From Lolium rigidum (Eukaryota > Streptophyta > Magnoliopsida > Poales > Poaceae): a stretch of DNA of 64,000 nucleotides. The number at the start of each line of letters is the position of its first letter. Position 1 is the first letter of the stretch. The DNA lies in contig NC_061513.1 in NCBI RefSeq assembly GCF_022539505.1, forward strand, positions 185,162,017 to 185,226,016, read 5' to 3'. Below the pieces are notes generated by a model, which had not been told where the DNA came from, ran no database searches, and worked only from the letters and a program-made list of their open reading frames with translations. The position numbers and the translations under genes were made by a program. Shown here in pieces: positions 21,415 to 31,644 of this stretch.

Positions 21415-22074
21415 GAAATTTTTCAGCCTTTATTTTCCTTTTTCCTCTTACTTTATACAGGGCCTTCCTTTTTTCGCCCTCTAGCCCCGTGCTTACTTTA
21501 TTAATAAGAACTTACGCTTCTATCCTTTGTTAAAGCACTGCGATCGCGAACTTCTAAGCCCCATCACTACATAAACGTAGTACGAGGATCGTGCTCCAAA
21601 AAGCCTCTACGAGTGCTAAAATGACGTTCACCTTTCCCTCTGCTATAGATGCCTCTACGAGTGCCGTAAATAGCAAGAGGTTGGACATACACACAAACAA
21701 CAACCCACGTTCGATATTTTACTTATGGAAATATCAAGGAACAACGGGCTCATCGGCAGAATCACTACACCCGAAATATTCGGGAGTGCCTGTCGAAATT
21801 TAAAACGGTTGAAAGCAAAGTTGCGCATACAACAGGTTTAGCAAGACCTGCAACACGAGCTGATCACTCACATGATTTGCTAGCCAACCAATATACATAC
21901 ATTTAAAAAACGAGCAACTAAGATTCGCTCAAAGTCGAAACTTGCCAACGGCAATAACATGGTAAAAGTACATATACATGTATCTACCAAATGAAAAGGC
22001 GTCATTATATAATCCAAACACTTGGATAAAGTAGCCAAAATATTTATTTACAAGCAGACATTAAAACCTTGAAA
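21415..22074. other. Element B spacer between protease and antisense gene
   Basis: No gene is seen. A pyrimidine-rich run (TTTCCTTTTTCCTCTT) directly follows the protease stop codon. A near-repeated TCTACGAGTGC motif occurs near 21606 and 21654. Confidence 0.5.
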
Positions 22075-22855
22075 TCACCCTTGCGGAGTTCCTCTTTCCT
22101 CAGGTACCCTTGAGTCCTTCTCGAGTCTGTCGACAATTATGTTGGCGGGCAACAATACCTTCGGATACAGCGCCTCCAAGTCTCCAGTAGCATTGGCAAT
22201 CGACAGCAAACCTGTCGAAGGATAACGGGCAAGTACAAGGGCAAGTGTAAACCTGGCTCCTGCAAAAACTTGCGCGCACACCAAGTCTCGGATCTTCTTG
22301 GCGTTACCGAACTCAGACATCAATGCAAGGAGCGTGGGGGGGGGGGGAACTGCGTTCAAAGGAAACATCGTTTTCCAAACCACCCTCATGGCCTTGTAGC
22401 ACTTGTCAAAGAAGTGGTGGACCTGCTGAACCCGATCCTGAAATTGCGCGACAGCCGAAGCCTTCGAGTGCTCCCGCCAGAAAATCTCTTCGGCTGAGGA
22501 CAGCTGGGTTAACGCATGCACATGCTCGTAAATCCGTTTGTTTTCTTCCGCACGGTTTAGAGCTATGACTGGCAAAAGAATAAGTAAAGGATCAGATAAG
22601 GCGTTGTCGTCAAAATGGCGCAGGGATCAAGGAACTTACAGTTCAAACTGTCGGTAGCTTTATGCAGCTCAGTAAGAGCGTATCGCTCCACGTTGGCTGC
22701 AATTTCACTCTTCTTGTTGACAATAGCAGCTAAGGCGTAAGTGTCGCGCAGATCCTTTTCCATCTGGGCGATCCGATCCTTCATCCGCTGGATCCGATCA
22801 CTTTCGGGAAGAACGGCCGAAGAGTCATCGACAAACGAAGGCACCGGGAAAACCT
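22075..22855 (-). CDS. Element B antisense gene, distal exons (coiled-coil protein)
   Basis: A CTGCAG acceptor at about 22855 opens a frame with a clear coiled coil (DRIQRMKDRIAQMEKDLRDT). It stops near 22600 unless spliced, and continues in the 22575-22075 frame (FDKCYKAMRVVWKTMFPLNA, LARYPSTGLLSIANATGDLE). This order, coiled coil then a compact C-terminal domain, resembles the C-terminal half of grass proteins annotated as putative gypsy-type transposon. Whether these exons join those at 23077-25652 or form a separate transcript is unclear, because the upstream exon ends in a stop at 23079. Confidence 0.5.
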
Positions 22856-23076
22856 GCAGGAAACAGCGTTAAAAAGGGTGACGGATATAGTCAAATTGAG
22901 CATCCAACGCAAGTCCCATCGGGAGAAGTACAAGTAATCCCTATCAGGAGAGGTGCAAGTAAAAGAAGTTATGATAAAAGTGTGCCAGCAACATTGCCAG
23001 CACGAAGTTCATTACAAACATAAGGTTTCGCAACAAAATAATGTTTCACATAAGCCCGAGGTTAAAATTACAACAA

Positions 23077-25652
23077 TCAAGGAGCTTGGGTCTGAGCAGA
23101 TAGGCTGGGGCCAGCCGATGTCTTTTCTGACGAAACTAGTGCAAGGAGTTGGCGAGCACAAGTACGGGCAGACACTGTAAAAGCGCTCAAGTCAACAGAT
23201 CGCCCATCTTTTTCTTTCGGCAGCTCCTTAGTCATTTCTTCAATGTCAGCCTTAAAGCAGTAACCCATCATAAGTTGGAAGGCAAGGAGGGCACCATAGG
23301 TACGTGAGCTACGCTTGAATACCTCAATAGTTTCCTTGGTGTCAACCGCGAAGGCATCAATCAGTTGCCCCAGAGTCTTCTCCTGCTTGACCTTGGGGAA
23401 AATCATCGAGTGCATCCGCGCCAAGGCACCCTTTCCCTTGTTAGGAAGCTCCCAGGTAAGCTGGTGGGAGGCGAGAGCCATTAACACACCATTTGCCGGG
23501 GAGTTATTTGGAACGCTGTCCAAGGCAGTGGCAGGGATACTGGCGGCCTCTGCAAGAAATCGAATTGGAGAAAATCATTGATGGATTCATATGAATAATA
23601 ATCAACAAAAGATGTACGGAAGAGCTTACCAAGCAAAGCCAAAGCAGACTGACGAAGGAGATCATCCTTTTCTGCCGATCGAGCTTCCTCCTCCTTCAGC
23701 TTCTCTTTCAGCTTGTTCAGCTCCTCTTTCAGGGAGTCGACCTCCTGGCGAGCTATGGCAGCCTTCTTGATGGCGCCGTCTAACTTTGAAGAAGTAGATT
23801 TAGCCTCCTCCTGCAGCCGAACTTTGTCTGCCTCCAGAGAAGCAAATTGAGAGGCGAAGGCTTCTAGAGAGGATATCACACCTCTCAGATCCTTAAAGAA
23901 AAAAAATGTTTTACAACAATCATTAGGCAAAACACGCCCCAGAAGATTCATGTTACATTCGAGAAGGACTTACAGAAGGAGGAGCTGTGGCGGCAGAAGG
24001 GGCATCTTTCCCTTTGGAAAGGGAGGAAGCAGTCGATGCTTGAACTGCGGGAGCTGCTTTAGGAACCGAAGCTTCGGAAGCTACGGCAGCCGGGGAAGCA
24101 GCATCAGATCTGACCTTCTTAGGCAGAGGTTCAACGGAAGCTTCATCACTACGAGAAGGATTTTGATCAACCAAAGTTATAAGGAAAATGCGGGAAAACA
24201 AAGGAGCAGAGTATAGTAAAACACTTACATGTCAAGAAGATCATCTTCATCGGCAAAGCCGCCGATTGATCTCTTCTTGAGCGGAGCCCTGGTTTCCTCC
24301 GCAGCTGCATTAACAAAGGCATCATGATCAGCGTCATCATCACGCACTGATCCCTCTGTGTTGCAAGTGTCATCGGCTGATGGAGGGAGACTGGTATGAA
24401 CAGTTTCTGAGTCTATCGGATCATCGTGACCACTTTTCGGGCTTATATGTTCGATAGTATGGAAATCAACAGGCTCTGAAGAGCCTCTTCCTTCAGAAAC
24501 ATCGGCTGGCAAGTTGTGCAAGTTCCCGGAAGCTACAAGAGTCTGTCAAAGGAAAGGCAGATGAGAACATCAGTAATTATGACGACTAAGTAAATAGTAG
24601 CATGATAAGAATTTGAGAAGGGAAGTTACCTCTGGCGGTGGATGTTCGGCATCAAGAGGAGTATACGAAGACACCAATGGGATCAAATCTTCCTGGCTAA
24701 AGGAAGTGAGGCGACGGACTTCATCGAGCAGTTCCTTTCCCGACAATTCGGCAGCATTGATTCTGGTCTCATCTTTCGGACCTGAGTACAACCACACTGG
24801 GCGAACTCTGGCCATGACTGGTTGGACTCGACGTTTCAGAAACACCGCTGTTATCTCTGTGCCGACCATGGTTTGGCCATCGGCTTCCTTGATCCGAAGA
24901 AATTTGTCAAATAATTCATCGGCTGCTACTTTTTCATCGGGAGATAGAATATTCTTCCAGGAATTCTTAGGCTTGGCTTCAAGGACATCGACAAAGCGAG
25001 GAAGCTGAGATTCGGGTGACGAGGTGTCCTTGAGGTAAAACCACTTCAATCTCCACCCTTGCACGGACTCCCTCATTGGAAAATTGAAGTAGTTCACATC
25101 CGAACGAGCTACAAATCCCACTCCTCCGGTGACAAAGGATCCATTACTGCTGCTGTATCTCTTCACATAAAAGATCTTTTTCCACAACCCGAAATGAGGC
25201 TCAATGCCCAGATATGCTTCGCAAAGGGTGATAAACACAACAACGTGGAGAATGGAGTTGGGAGTAAGTTGCCATAGTTGGATCTCGTAAGTTTGCAAGA
25301 GATGGAGGAGGAATTTGTGAACGGGAAGCGAAAGACCTCGGTATAAGAACGACGAGAACATCACGGTAAAACCGGCAGGGGGGTTAGGTCGAGAAATCGC
25401 ACCTGGAAAGATCACATTCCCCTCATCGGAGGAGATCAATCCCAGGCTTCGGGATCTCTTCTCGTCACGCTTGGTGACGGTTGAAGCTATCCAATCTCCG
25501 GGCCCGGCTGCTGAGCTCGGTGGCGCCGGCGGTGCCGAAGCTGGGGGAGGAGCGCTTGGGGCGCCCTCCTTTGAAAGAATCGAGGAAGATTTGGTGGCGG
25601 CACCACCGCTCGTGGAGCTGGCGGCGGCGCTAGGGTTCTTCTTCTTCACCAT
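23077..25652 (-). CDS. Element B antisense intron-bearing gene (putative gypsy-type transposon domain)
   Basis: The first exon (25652-24630) starts at an ATG with a Ser/Ala/Pro-rich leader. It then reads GFTVMFSSFLYRGLSLPVHK and ILHVVVFITLCEAYLGIEPH, the pattern of the grass 'putative gypsy type transposon' family (Pfam Transposase_28; assigned from memory). Canonical GT-AG boundaries give further exons at 24542-24228, 24148-23974, 23891-23630 and 23549-23077, the fourth encoding a strong coiled coil (LKEELNKLKEKLKEEEARSA). Function is unknown. Similar antisense ORFs occur in Tat-lineage elements. Exon joins are by eye and not verified. Confidence 0.65.
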
Positions 25653-26032
25653 TATGAGATCTGGGAGAAACCGGAAGGCAGTGGTGCGGCGCGAGCAAGT
25701 TGTGAAAGGGAGAAGAGGAAGAACAGCGAAGGGATGAATGAAGGAGAAGATTTGGGATTTCTATCTTTTGGGAAACTTAAGGAAGGTCCCGTATTGTTAG
25801 TGGGCCTTTTCTCCAGTTAATGGTGGCGGAAATCGAGGAGGCGCCTCACTAACTGTGTAAAGAGGAGCAGGAATTTCTCGAAAACAGGGCTTGCAGGTTG
25901 CGTCTTATCAGTCAAAATCAAGGGGACAGAAAAACGTCATCAATGACGTCATGAGGAATGATTGCATACGAAGAGATGAGAAAGTATCGGGTTGTCAACT
26001 TAAGCCTACGCACGGATTGCGAGCATCCGCAC
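25653..26032 (-). other. Promoter/5' UTR region of the antisense gene
   Basis: No gene is seen. Upstream of the antisense ATG the minus strand is pyrimidine-rich (CTGTTCTTCCTCTTCTCCCT), consistent with a 5' UTR. No clear TATA box is visible. Confidence 0.35.
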
Positions 26033-26576
26033 CTAGGCTCGGGGGGCTACTCCCAGCGGGAGCGCTGGCGCGCACCCGATAGAATGAGGACTCGAAGAAA
26101 AATTTTTAACTGGAAGTCTGCGCCCAGACACAAGCGCCCGCGCCCAGACTCGGGGGCTACTCCCATCGGGAGCGCTGGTGCGCACCCGACAGAACTTTTT
26201 CGCACTCCAGGATCATGCCCGGGGACTTGATTCTGTGCAGGGTAACGTTGTTTTGCCTTCGGCAGTTAACCAACAAAAGTTGGGCACGTTATCCATTATC
26301 CCTTGCGTAAGGAAAATATATCGGGTGACCTACAAAGACTTGCAGGAAAAACTTCGGCAGAAGACGTTCGAGTGGTACAACTTGAGTCTACGCACGGATT
26401 GCAGTCATCCGTACCTAGACTCGGAGGCTACTCCCATCGGGAGCGCTGACGCGCGCCCGATAAAAGAGAATAGTGCAGACAGAAGAGAAGCAAGAATGAT
26501 CAAGGAGAAGAGCTTCGGAAGAAGACATGCTTCAGTCTCTACCCGAACTATGTTCGGCTAGACACTCGGGGGCTAC
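26033..26576 (+). repeat. PPT-containing repeat units before the element B 3' LTR
   Basis: The sequence CTCGGGGGCTACTCCCATCG followed by GGAGCGCTGG-CGCGCACCCGA recurs at 26033-26084, 26145-26194 and 26414-26465. The last, truncated copy (CTCGGGGGCTAC, 26565-26576) directly abuts the 3' LTR and is the polypurine tract. A longer repeat, CTACGCACGGATTG with flanking GAGCATCCGCACCTAG-like sequence, precedes two of the units (25997 and 26381). Confidence 0.8.
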
Positions 26577-27124
26577 TGACGTGGGCATTACCCTCTGGGT
26601 AACCAATATTGCACTACCCTATACAGTCCAGATGGAGGCCCATGAAGGTACTCGAAGGCAAGATGGGCCACTAAGGACGGTACGGCGGAGGATTACTTGA
26701 AGTACAAGACACGGAAGAAGCCGAACAAGGAAAGATTGGAAGTAGATCTATTGTAAACCTACTCGTACTCGATTAGGCCTCTCAAGACCTGGCCTCCTAT
26801 ATAAAGGCCAGAAGGGGGGCTGTCGAGGACACAATCAATCAATCTTAGCAATCTTAGCCAACAGAAGCTTAGAACTAGGTTACCCTAGCAATTGGCTATC
26901 TCGACGAGATCACAGCCGAACTATTCGGCACCCCATTGTAACCAGTTTTCATCATAATCAAGAACGGACGAGGCAGGACGTAAGGGTTTTACCTCATCGA
27001 GGGCCCCGAACCTGGGTAAATCGCTCTCCCCGCTTGTCTGTGAACCGATGTCTCGTGTCAGCTTGCAGGATTCCATCAACCCTAAGCCCCTATCGGAGGG
27101 CATTGCCGAGGAGCACCCTCCACA
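26577..27124 (+). repeat. Element B 3' LTR (548 bp)
   Basis: Near-identical direct repeat of 17600-18146. Starts TGACGTGGGCATTACCC right after the polypurine tract, ends ...CTCCACA, and is followed by target duplication ACGGC. Confidence 0.92.
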
Positions 27125-27555
27125 ACGGCACTGGGGTACTGGTACCGCGTGGCGTCGACAGAGTCCGACTCAGAGTCGCTGCCGAAGAGGGGGAGGATGG
27201 AGTCGTCCTCGAAGTCGCTCGGGTTGGAGACCGGGGTGATGGAGTCCCCGAACGACGCTGCGGTGATGGATCCTGCGACTGACGCCGTGGCCGCCGAGTC
27301 GGCGTCGACCTCCAGGGCCGACTCGGCCTCGACGTATACTTCGCCGGTAACGGGGAGAGTGGCGGTGAGGAGTTGCCCCGGCGCGAAGGGGTCGTTCAGC
27401 TGGCCAGGGCGAGGCTCCGCGGGGTCGCTGACGTTGGCGAGCCCGACGAAGAGGTTGATCGTGCCGACCGGCACCATCCAAGCGTGCGTGAGGGGCGACG
27501 AGGCCGGCTGGTAGGAGCTCGGCAGGATGTGAAAGAAGTTGCCCGTGGCGATCAT
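27125..27555 (-). pseudogene. Element A gag, N-terminal segment
   Basis: The first ATG downstream of A's primer site (27555) opens a frame through an Ala/Pro-rich and acidic region (VYVEAESALEVDADSAATAS, then DSESDSVDATRY). The frame is cut at 27125 by insertion of element B and resumes at 17599. The wider open frame upstream to 27747 reads through LTR and primer site and is not protein. Confidence 0.75.
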
Positions 27556-27626
27556 CCTGCCGGAGGCGACCGGCCGGCGTATCGGCGAGTAGGGCCTCGC
27601 CGCAACTCGGAGGCTTGATGTCCCAT

Positions 27627-27644
27627 GCCCCACGGTGGGCGCCA
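27627..27644 (-). promoter_or_regulatory. Element A primer-binding site
   Basis: On the minus strand TGGCGCCCACCGTGGGGC lies 1 bp inside the end of the 5' LTR. TGGCGCC starts are usual for plant Ty3/gypsy primer sites. The tRNA is not assigned. Confidence 0.65.
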
Positions 27645-27645
27645 C

Positions 27646-28171
27646 TGTCATGGATATGACCACGACAGGTGCTACAGGGGGCAACACTTCGTTGATGCGG
27701 GGGCAAGGGAACACTGCCATCTGCGGATCGAGGTGCATACGACGCAAGGTTTTACCCTGGTTCAGCCCATCCGGAGAGTAAAAGGCCTACGTCCTTCTAG
27801 ATCTATTACTCAGTGGAGAATTACAATGGGGGGGGGGGGGAGATTCAGTCGGCGGCTACGCCAAGAGCTTACAAGGGGGAGATTGGATCTCAGATGATGT
27901 CCCTTCTAGGGTTTAGCTCGGGGGTTTATATAGACACCCCCGATCTAGGGTTACATGAAGATAACTCTGAATCATATCAGTTGCTACTAATCCGGGATTC
28001 GCCACCCCTCTCGCAAGTAACCTCCTCATCCAGTCGCGCAGATCTTCACCCTGGGATTGTGGCCCAGTCGCTACAGGGCCCAGTCGCTTGGGCGACTGGC
28101 GGCCCACTTGGGCCTCCACCTTCATGGCGAGTGGGACTGGCGACCCACCCCCTATGGGCATATCCCCATCA
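27646..28171 (-). repeat. Element A 5' LTR (526 bp; the other LTR is lost)
   Basis: On the minus strand it begins TGATGGGGATATG and ends CATATCCATGACA. These are imperfect inverted terminal repeats as expected for LTR ends, and the primer site follows. It contains a TATA box (CTATATAAAC on the minus strand, near 27925-27934) and a run of 13 G at 27828-27840. No second copy exists because element A is truncated at about 5840. Confidence 0.8.
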
Positions 28172-28284
28172 ATATGCATGCCCATGTTAGTTTCAGATTT
28201 GCTGTCAACACTTGTCTTGTTCTATTGCTCGTTTTTGCATTGCTTCATTGTTGTGATTGCTAACTTATTCTTATGCCATTCTAG

Positions 28285-28602
28285 TGGTATGTGGTGTTTC
28301 GCAGGTGGGTTCGAGGAATCTACAGCTCATGGAGAGTCCGTCAAGATCAGGTCAATGGCTACTCCAACAACAACTACCGAGGATATGCAACATTGGAGGA
28401 GGCACAACAAGAGTACCTCACCTACCTGGAAGAGGAGCTCCTGGAAGACCAGGCCATCGATGATGCAGTGCCATTAGCACAGCTGCCGCCGGAGGAAGTA
28501 CATGCTCTACAAGGAGCACCACCGGAGGTACGTCCCAGCCGGGTCAAAGATTACATCATCGCCTTCCTCATCGTGGTGATCGTGAGGATCGTGTTCTTCT
28601 AA
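28285..28602 (+). pseudogene. Last exon of an RNase H1 N-terminal/viroplasmin-like gene
   Basis: An acceptor (TTATGCCATTCTAG, ending 28284) opens a 105-codon exon ending in TAA at 28600-28602. It begins WYVVFRRWVRGIYSSWR and continues with DQVNGYSNNNYRGYATLEEA. This is the fold of the RNase H1 N-terminal hybrid-binding domain and the caulimovirus viroplasmin domain (known consensus: WYVV..G...GIY.SW..C..QV.G......K.Y.T..EA). A hydrophobic tail (DYIIAFLIVVIVRIVFF) suggests a membrane anchor. No RNase H catalytic domain is present. The upstream exon is separated by element A, whose LTR ends only 113 bp before this exon. Annotated as disrupted because the 5' part lies more than 22 kb away. Confidence 0.7.
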
Positions 28603-29428
28603 GTGGTGTATGATCATATGTAATATGCCATGGCATGGTAATCTCATCCTATTTGAATTGTGCTAAGGATATGAAACTGTGATTTGAGCAACCAAACAGC
28701 TGATTCCTATTTTCCTCCGTGCAAGATGGGCTAAAAATGGACAACCAAACGATGGGGCCTGGATTCCTTCTCCGGCGCGCAAAAGGCCGCACATGTTACC
28801 AAACGACCCGCCGAAAGTGGCCCATGGCCCGTTCTGAACGTGTAATGCCTCCCATCTCGCTGCGCCAGGCATGCAGGAATCCGGACCAGCCAACCAAACG
28901 CGCCCTTCAGGTTTCTACAGTTTGTCTGAGAACAACCCATGAAGCCAGCGGTCAACAAACGCTACTAGGAATGAAGGCATGGACAAATTCAGAGAATCTG
29001 AAAGTTTTCTTTAGATTACACTCAAAATACACGATATTTCGCCACGGTCAACAAATGCTAGTGGGAATGAAGACTTTTGCCTCGTTTCACAAAAAAAAAA
29101 AACAGGATTACACTTGGTTTAGTGAATTAGTGGTGCTATGCTCATTGGCATCAACTAGCTAGGTGCGTGGGTAACTTTGTAGATTTGCTAGGTCGGGATA
29201 CAGAGTTTGCTTGTTATATACATCCAACCAATATGATATCTCTTGCAACAAGGATGATGAACAAAAGAAACTTAGCGCCACTTCTTTTCAGCTTGTACCA
29301 ACCCCGAGGCCACAAACGTCTGTTTTGACAGCCCCAGAGTTTATACGGGGCTTTGAAAGTTGATGAAGAGCAAAATCCAGTGCTCCTTTTCTTCTGATAC
29401 TAATCGAGCAAACCCACGCACTTCTGAG
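28603..29428. other. 3' flank of the host gene; no gene seen
   Basis: 28603-28680 looks like a 3' UTR (ATCATATGTAATATGCCATG). Further on, ACCAAAC motifs near 28687 and 28892 look like MITE-derived sequence without resolvable ends. A 28-bp imperfect duplication around CGGTCAACAAACGCTACTAG lies near 28950 and 29044. No ORF is supported. Confidence 0.4.
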
Positions 29429-31644
29429 TTTTTTTTTTTGAATGACAGCAGGTGAGCTGCTATTTCATTTCAATAGAGGGAAACAGGTACAGGAAGGGAA
29501 AGTCACAAAGTGTGACCCTCACGAAACAAACAAATACATTGAGTTAACCCGGATCGAAGGGTGCCCCGCCATACTGAACGACTAGAGGAATAGGCGCACC
29601 CGCCATCTTCCATGTAGCTGCTTCATCCTTTAGGCGGCGTACGAACTCCGCAAAGGGTAACTCTTTCTTCTCGAAAATACGCCTGTTACGCTCTTTCCAA
29701 ATTTCCCAGCAGATGAGGTTTGAGACAGGAAAAATGGTCTTCCGCTGAGACTTGGGTTGCGCGCCCACCATGACCCTGTATCATTGTTGTATAGCCAGTT
29801 AATGGGTTTTATGGCGTCCAGCCCAAGGGTCGCTGCCATGTGTGTCCAGACTTTGATGGAGAATGGGCACTCACTGAAAAGGTGAGAAGCAGTTTCTAGA
29901 TTCCTCCGGCACAAGGGGCAGAAGTAGTCGTTTTCCCATCCTCTTTGGAGTAGTTTGTCGGCCGTTAGGATCCGGTCCAGCATGAGCGTCCAAACAAAGA
30001 ATTTGCACCGGGCCGGCGCCCATCCTTTCCAAATTAGCTTCTTGAAGTCCGTTTGAACAGCTCCTAAGAAATGCAGTCTGTATGCTGATCTCGCAGAGTA
30101 GGTAGGCTTAGATCCAAACCGCCAAGTGATGTCATCTGGCTCATCGGATAGGTGAATTGACTCGATCAACTGAGCTAGGCTGAAAAGTTGAGGCAAGTGT
30201 TGTACGTCCAGATTGTGGCGCAAGTCTCCAGCCATCTCTCATTTTGCAAAGCCTCCTTAACCGTCCTGTTTTTCCTAGTTGAAATTTTGTAAACTGCAGG
30301 AGCAACCTCAGCCGGTATTTGACCCATCAGCCATCTATCAAACCAGAATAAGGCCTTAGATCCATCACCCAAGGTGATTTGTGTTGCTGCTGCGAACAAC
30401 GCTCTGTCCTTATTGGAAGCGGGTATCTTCATGTGCGCCCAGGGTTTGTTCGGATTTTTCCACTTCTGCCACATCCATCTCAACCTCAGCGCCGAGCCGA
30501 ATGCTTGATACAGTGTACCCCCAATCCTCCCAGATCCTTTGGTCTGCAAACCTGTTTCCAGCTTACGCGGCATTTCCCACCGCTGCACGTTGTGTCTCCA
30601 GCCCACAACCAGGCCCTTCGTCGGTGATCGAACTCCTTTCGAACCCAAGCTGGCATATCGTTAATCGTCATTAAGTAGACCGGCAGGGAGGAAAGAACAG
30701 AGTTTAGCATCTCCAGTCTTCCGGCTTTGCTCATCATTCTTGCTTTCCATGTGGCCAGGTACTTGTCAACTTTGTCCAGAAGGGCTTGCCAGTCTGCCTT
30801 AGCTAGCTTCCTGACCGAGAGAGGCATGCCCAAGTACACGCAGGGAAAGTGTTTCACCGGAATGCCAATGGATTGTGCGAGAGCATCCGTGTCGATACCA
30901 GCGCAACTGATAGGGTTTATAGAGCTCTTTGCCAAGTTGGTGAGCAGCCCAGTAGCACAGCCGAACTAGAAAGTATATCACGCAACCCCTGAATATCTTG
31001 TATAGTAGGGTTGATGAAAAGCGCGACGTCGTCCGCATAGAGTGAGGCCCTGAAGGTGCATTTCGTTCCTCTAAGCTTAGATAGGATTCCTGAATCGGAA
31101 GCCAGATCGAGTAAGCGATGTAGTGGCTCCATGGCTAGGTCAAACAGGAAAGGTGAAAGGGAATCGCCTTGTCTAAGGCCTCTATGGTGCTCAATTGTGC
31201 GGCCCGGGGCTCCGTTGATGAGAACCCTGGAAGAAGCCGTTCTGAGGAGCAGTGCTATCCAGTTCCTCCATCTTACAGGGAATCCTCTTGCCTGGAGCAT
31301 GTCCAGAATGTATGTCCAGGACACCGTGTCAAAGGCTTTAGCAATATCTAACTTGAGGAGCAAGGCGGGCGTCTTGGCCTGATGATAATGTTTGGCAAGA
31401 TTCTGGACGTATAGGAAGTTGTCCTGAATACTTCTACCGCTGATAAAAGCACTCTGACATGGGGAGATCAGTTCATTCATGCGTGGCTGCAGCCTGGCAG
31501 AGAGAATCTTGGAGACCAGCTTGGCAAAGACATGAATCAGGCTTATAGGCCTGTAATGTGACATCATGCTGGGCGCCTCGTTCTTAGGTAGCAGGACATA
31601 GAAGGCGGTGTTGAGGCAGGTGAAGGAAGGATCATTGAGGTCAT
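29429..31644 (-). mobile_element. LINE (non-LTR retrotransposon), 5'-truncated
   Basis: The minus strand carries a LINE ORF2 remnant followed by a 3' UTR and a poly(A) tail (11 T at 29429-29439 on the plus strand). The 5' side is cut exactly where the LTR array begins at 31645. The endonuclease domain and ORF1 are absent. No target duplication can be checked because the 5' end is gone. Confidence 0.85.
29544..31644 (-). pseudogene. LINE ORF2 reverse transcriptase remnant
   Basis: The first frame (31567-30917) has YRPISLIHVFAKLVSKILS, LDIAKAFDTVSW, GLRQGDSLSPFLF and the catalytic YADD at 31028-31039. The continuation is spread over other frames: PVKHFPCVYLGMPLS and the thumb (30935-30486), GSKALFWFDRWL (30648-30175), and a zf-RVT domain with FCPLCRRNLETASHLFSECP (30235-29630). 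It ends with WEIWKERNRRIFEKKELPF (to 29544). Frameshifts near 30960, 30510, 30240 and 29770 make it non-functional as read. Some may be sequence errors. Confidence 0.9.

Larger units (their letters stand above)
17600..27124 (+). mobile_element. Element B: non-autonomous Tat-lineage retrotransposon (9.5 kb) with an antisense gene
   Basis: Direct LTRs at 17600-18146 and 26577-27124 are bounded by the perfect 5-bp target duplication ACGGC (17595-17599 and 27125-27129). The plus strand carries gag and an aspartic protease, and the coding region stops at 21414 with no reverse transcriptase, RNase H or integrase. The next 4 kb carries a multi-exon gene on the opposite strand. This gag-PR plus antisense-ORF layout is known for some Tat-type elements (maize Grande carries an antisense gene in its 3' region). 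Integration into gag of element A shows B is younger than A. Confidence 0.92.
5829..28171 (-). mobile_element. Element A: truncated Tat-lineage Ty3/gypsy retrotransposon carrying two nested insertions
   Basis: Reading leftwards the order is 5' LTR (28171-27646), PBS, gag, retropepsin, reverse transcriptase, RNase H, a second archaeal-type RNase H, and the start of integrase. Homology stops near 5840, shortly after the integrase core begins, so the C-terminal integrase, PPT and 3' LTR are lost. Two younger elements sit in gag: C at 9712-16452 and B at 17600-27124, each with a perfect 5-bp target duplication. Excluding them, about 6.1 kb of A remains. Several frameshifts and two in-frame stops show it is inactive. 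Confidence 0.9.

Noticed and set aside
28686..28910. Possible MITE bounded by ACCAAAC motifs
   Set aside because: The motifs at both sides are in the same orientation rather than inverted, and no target duplication was found.
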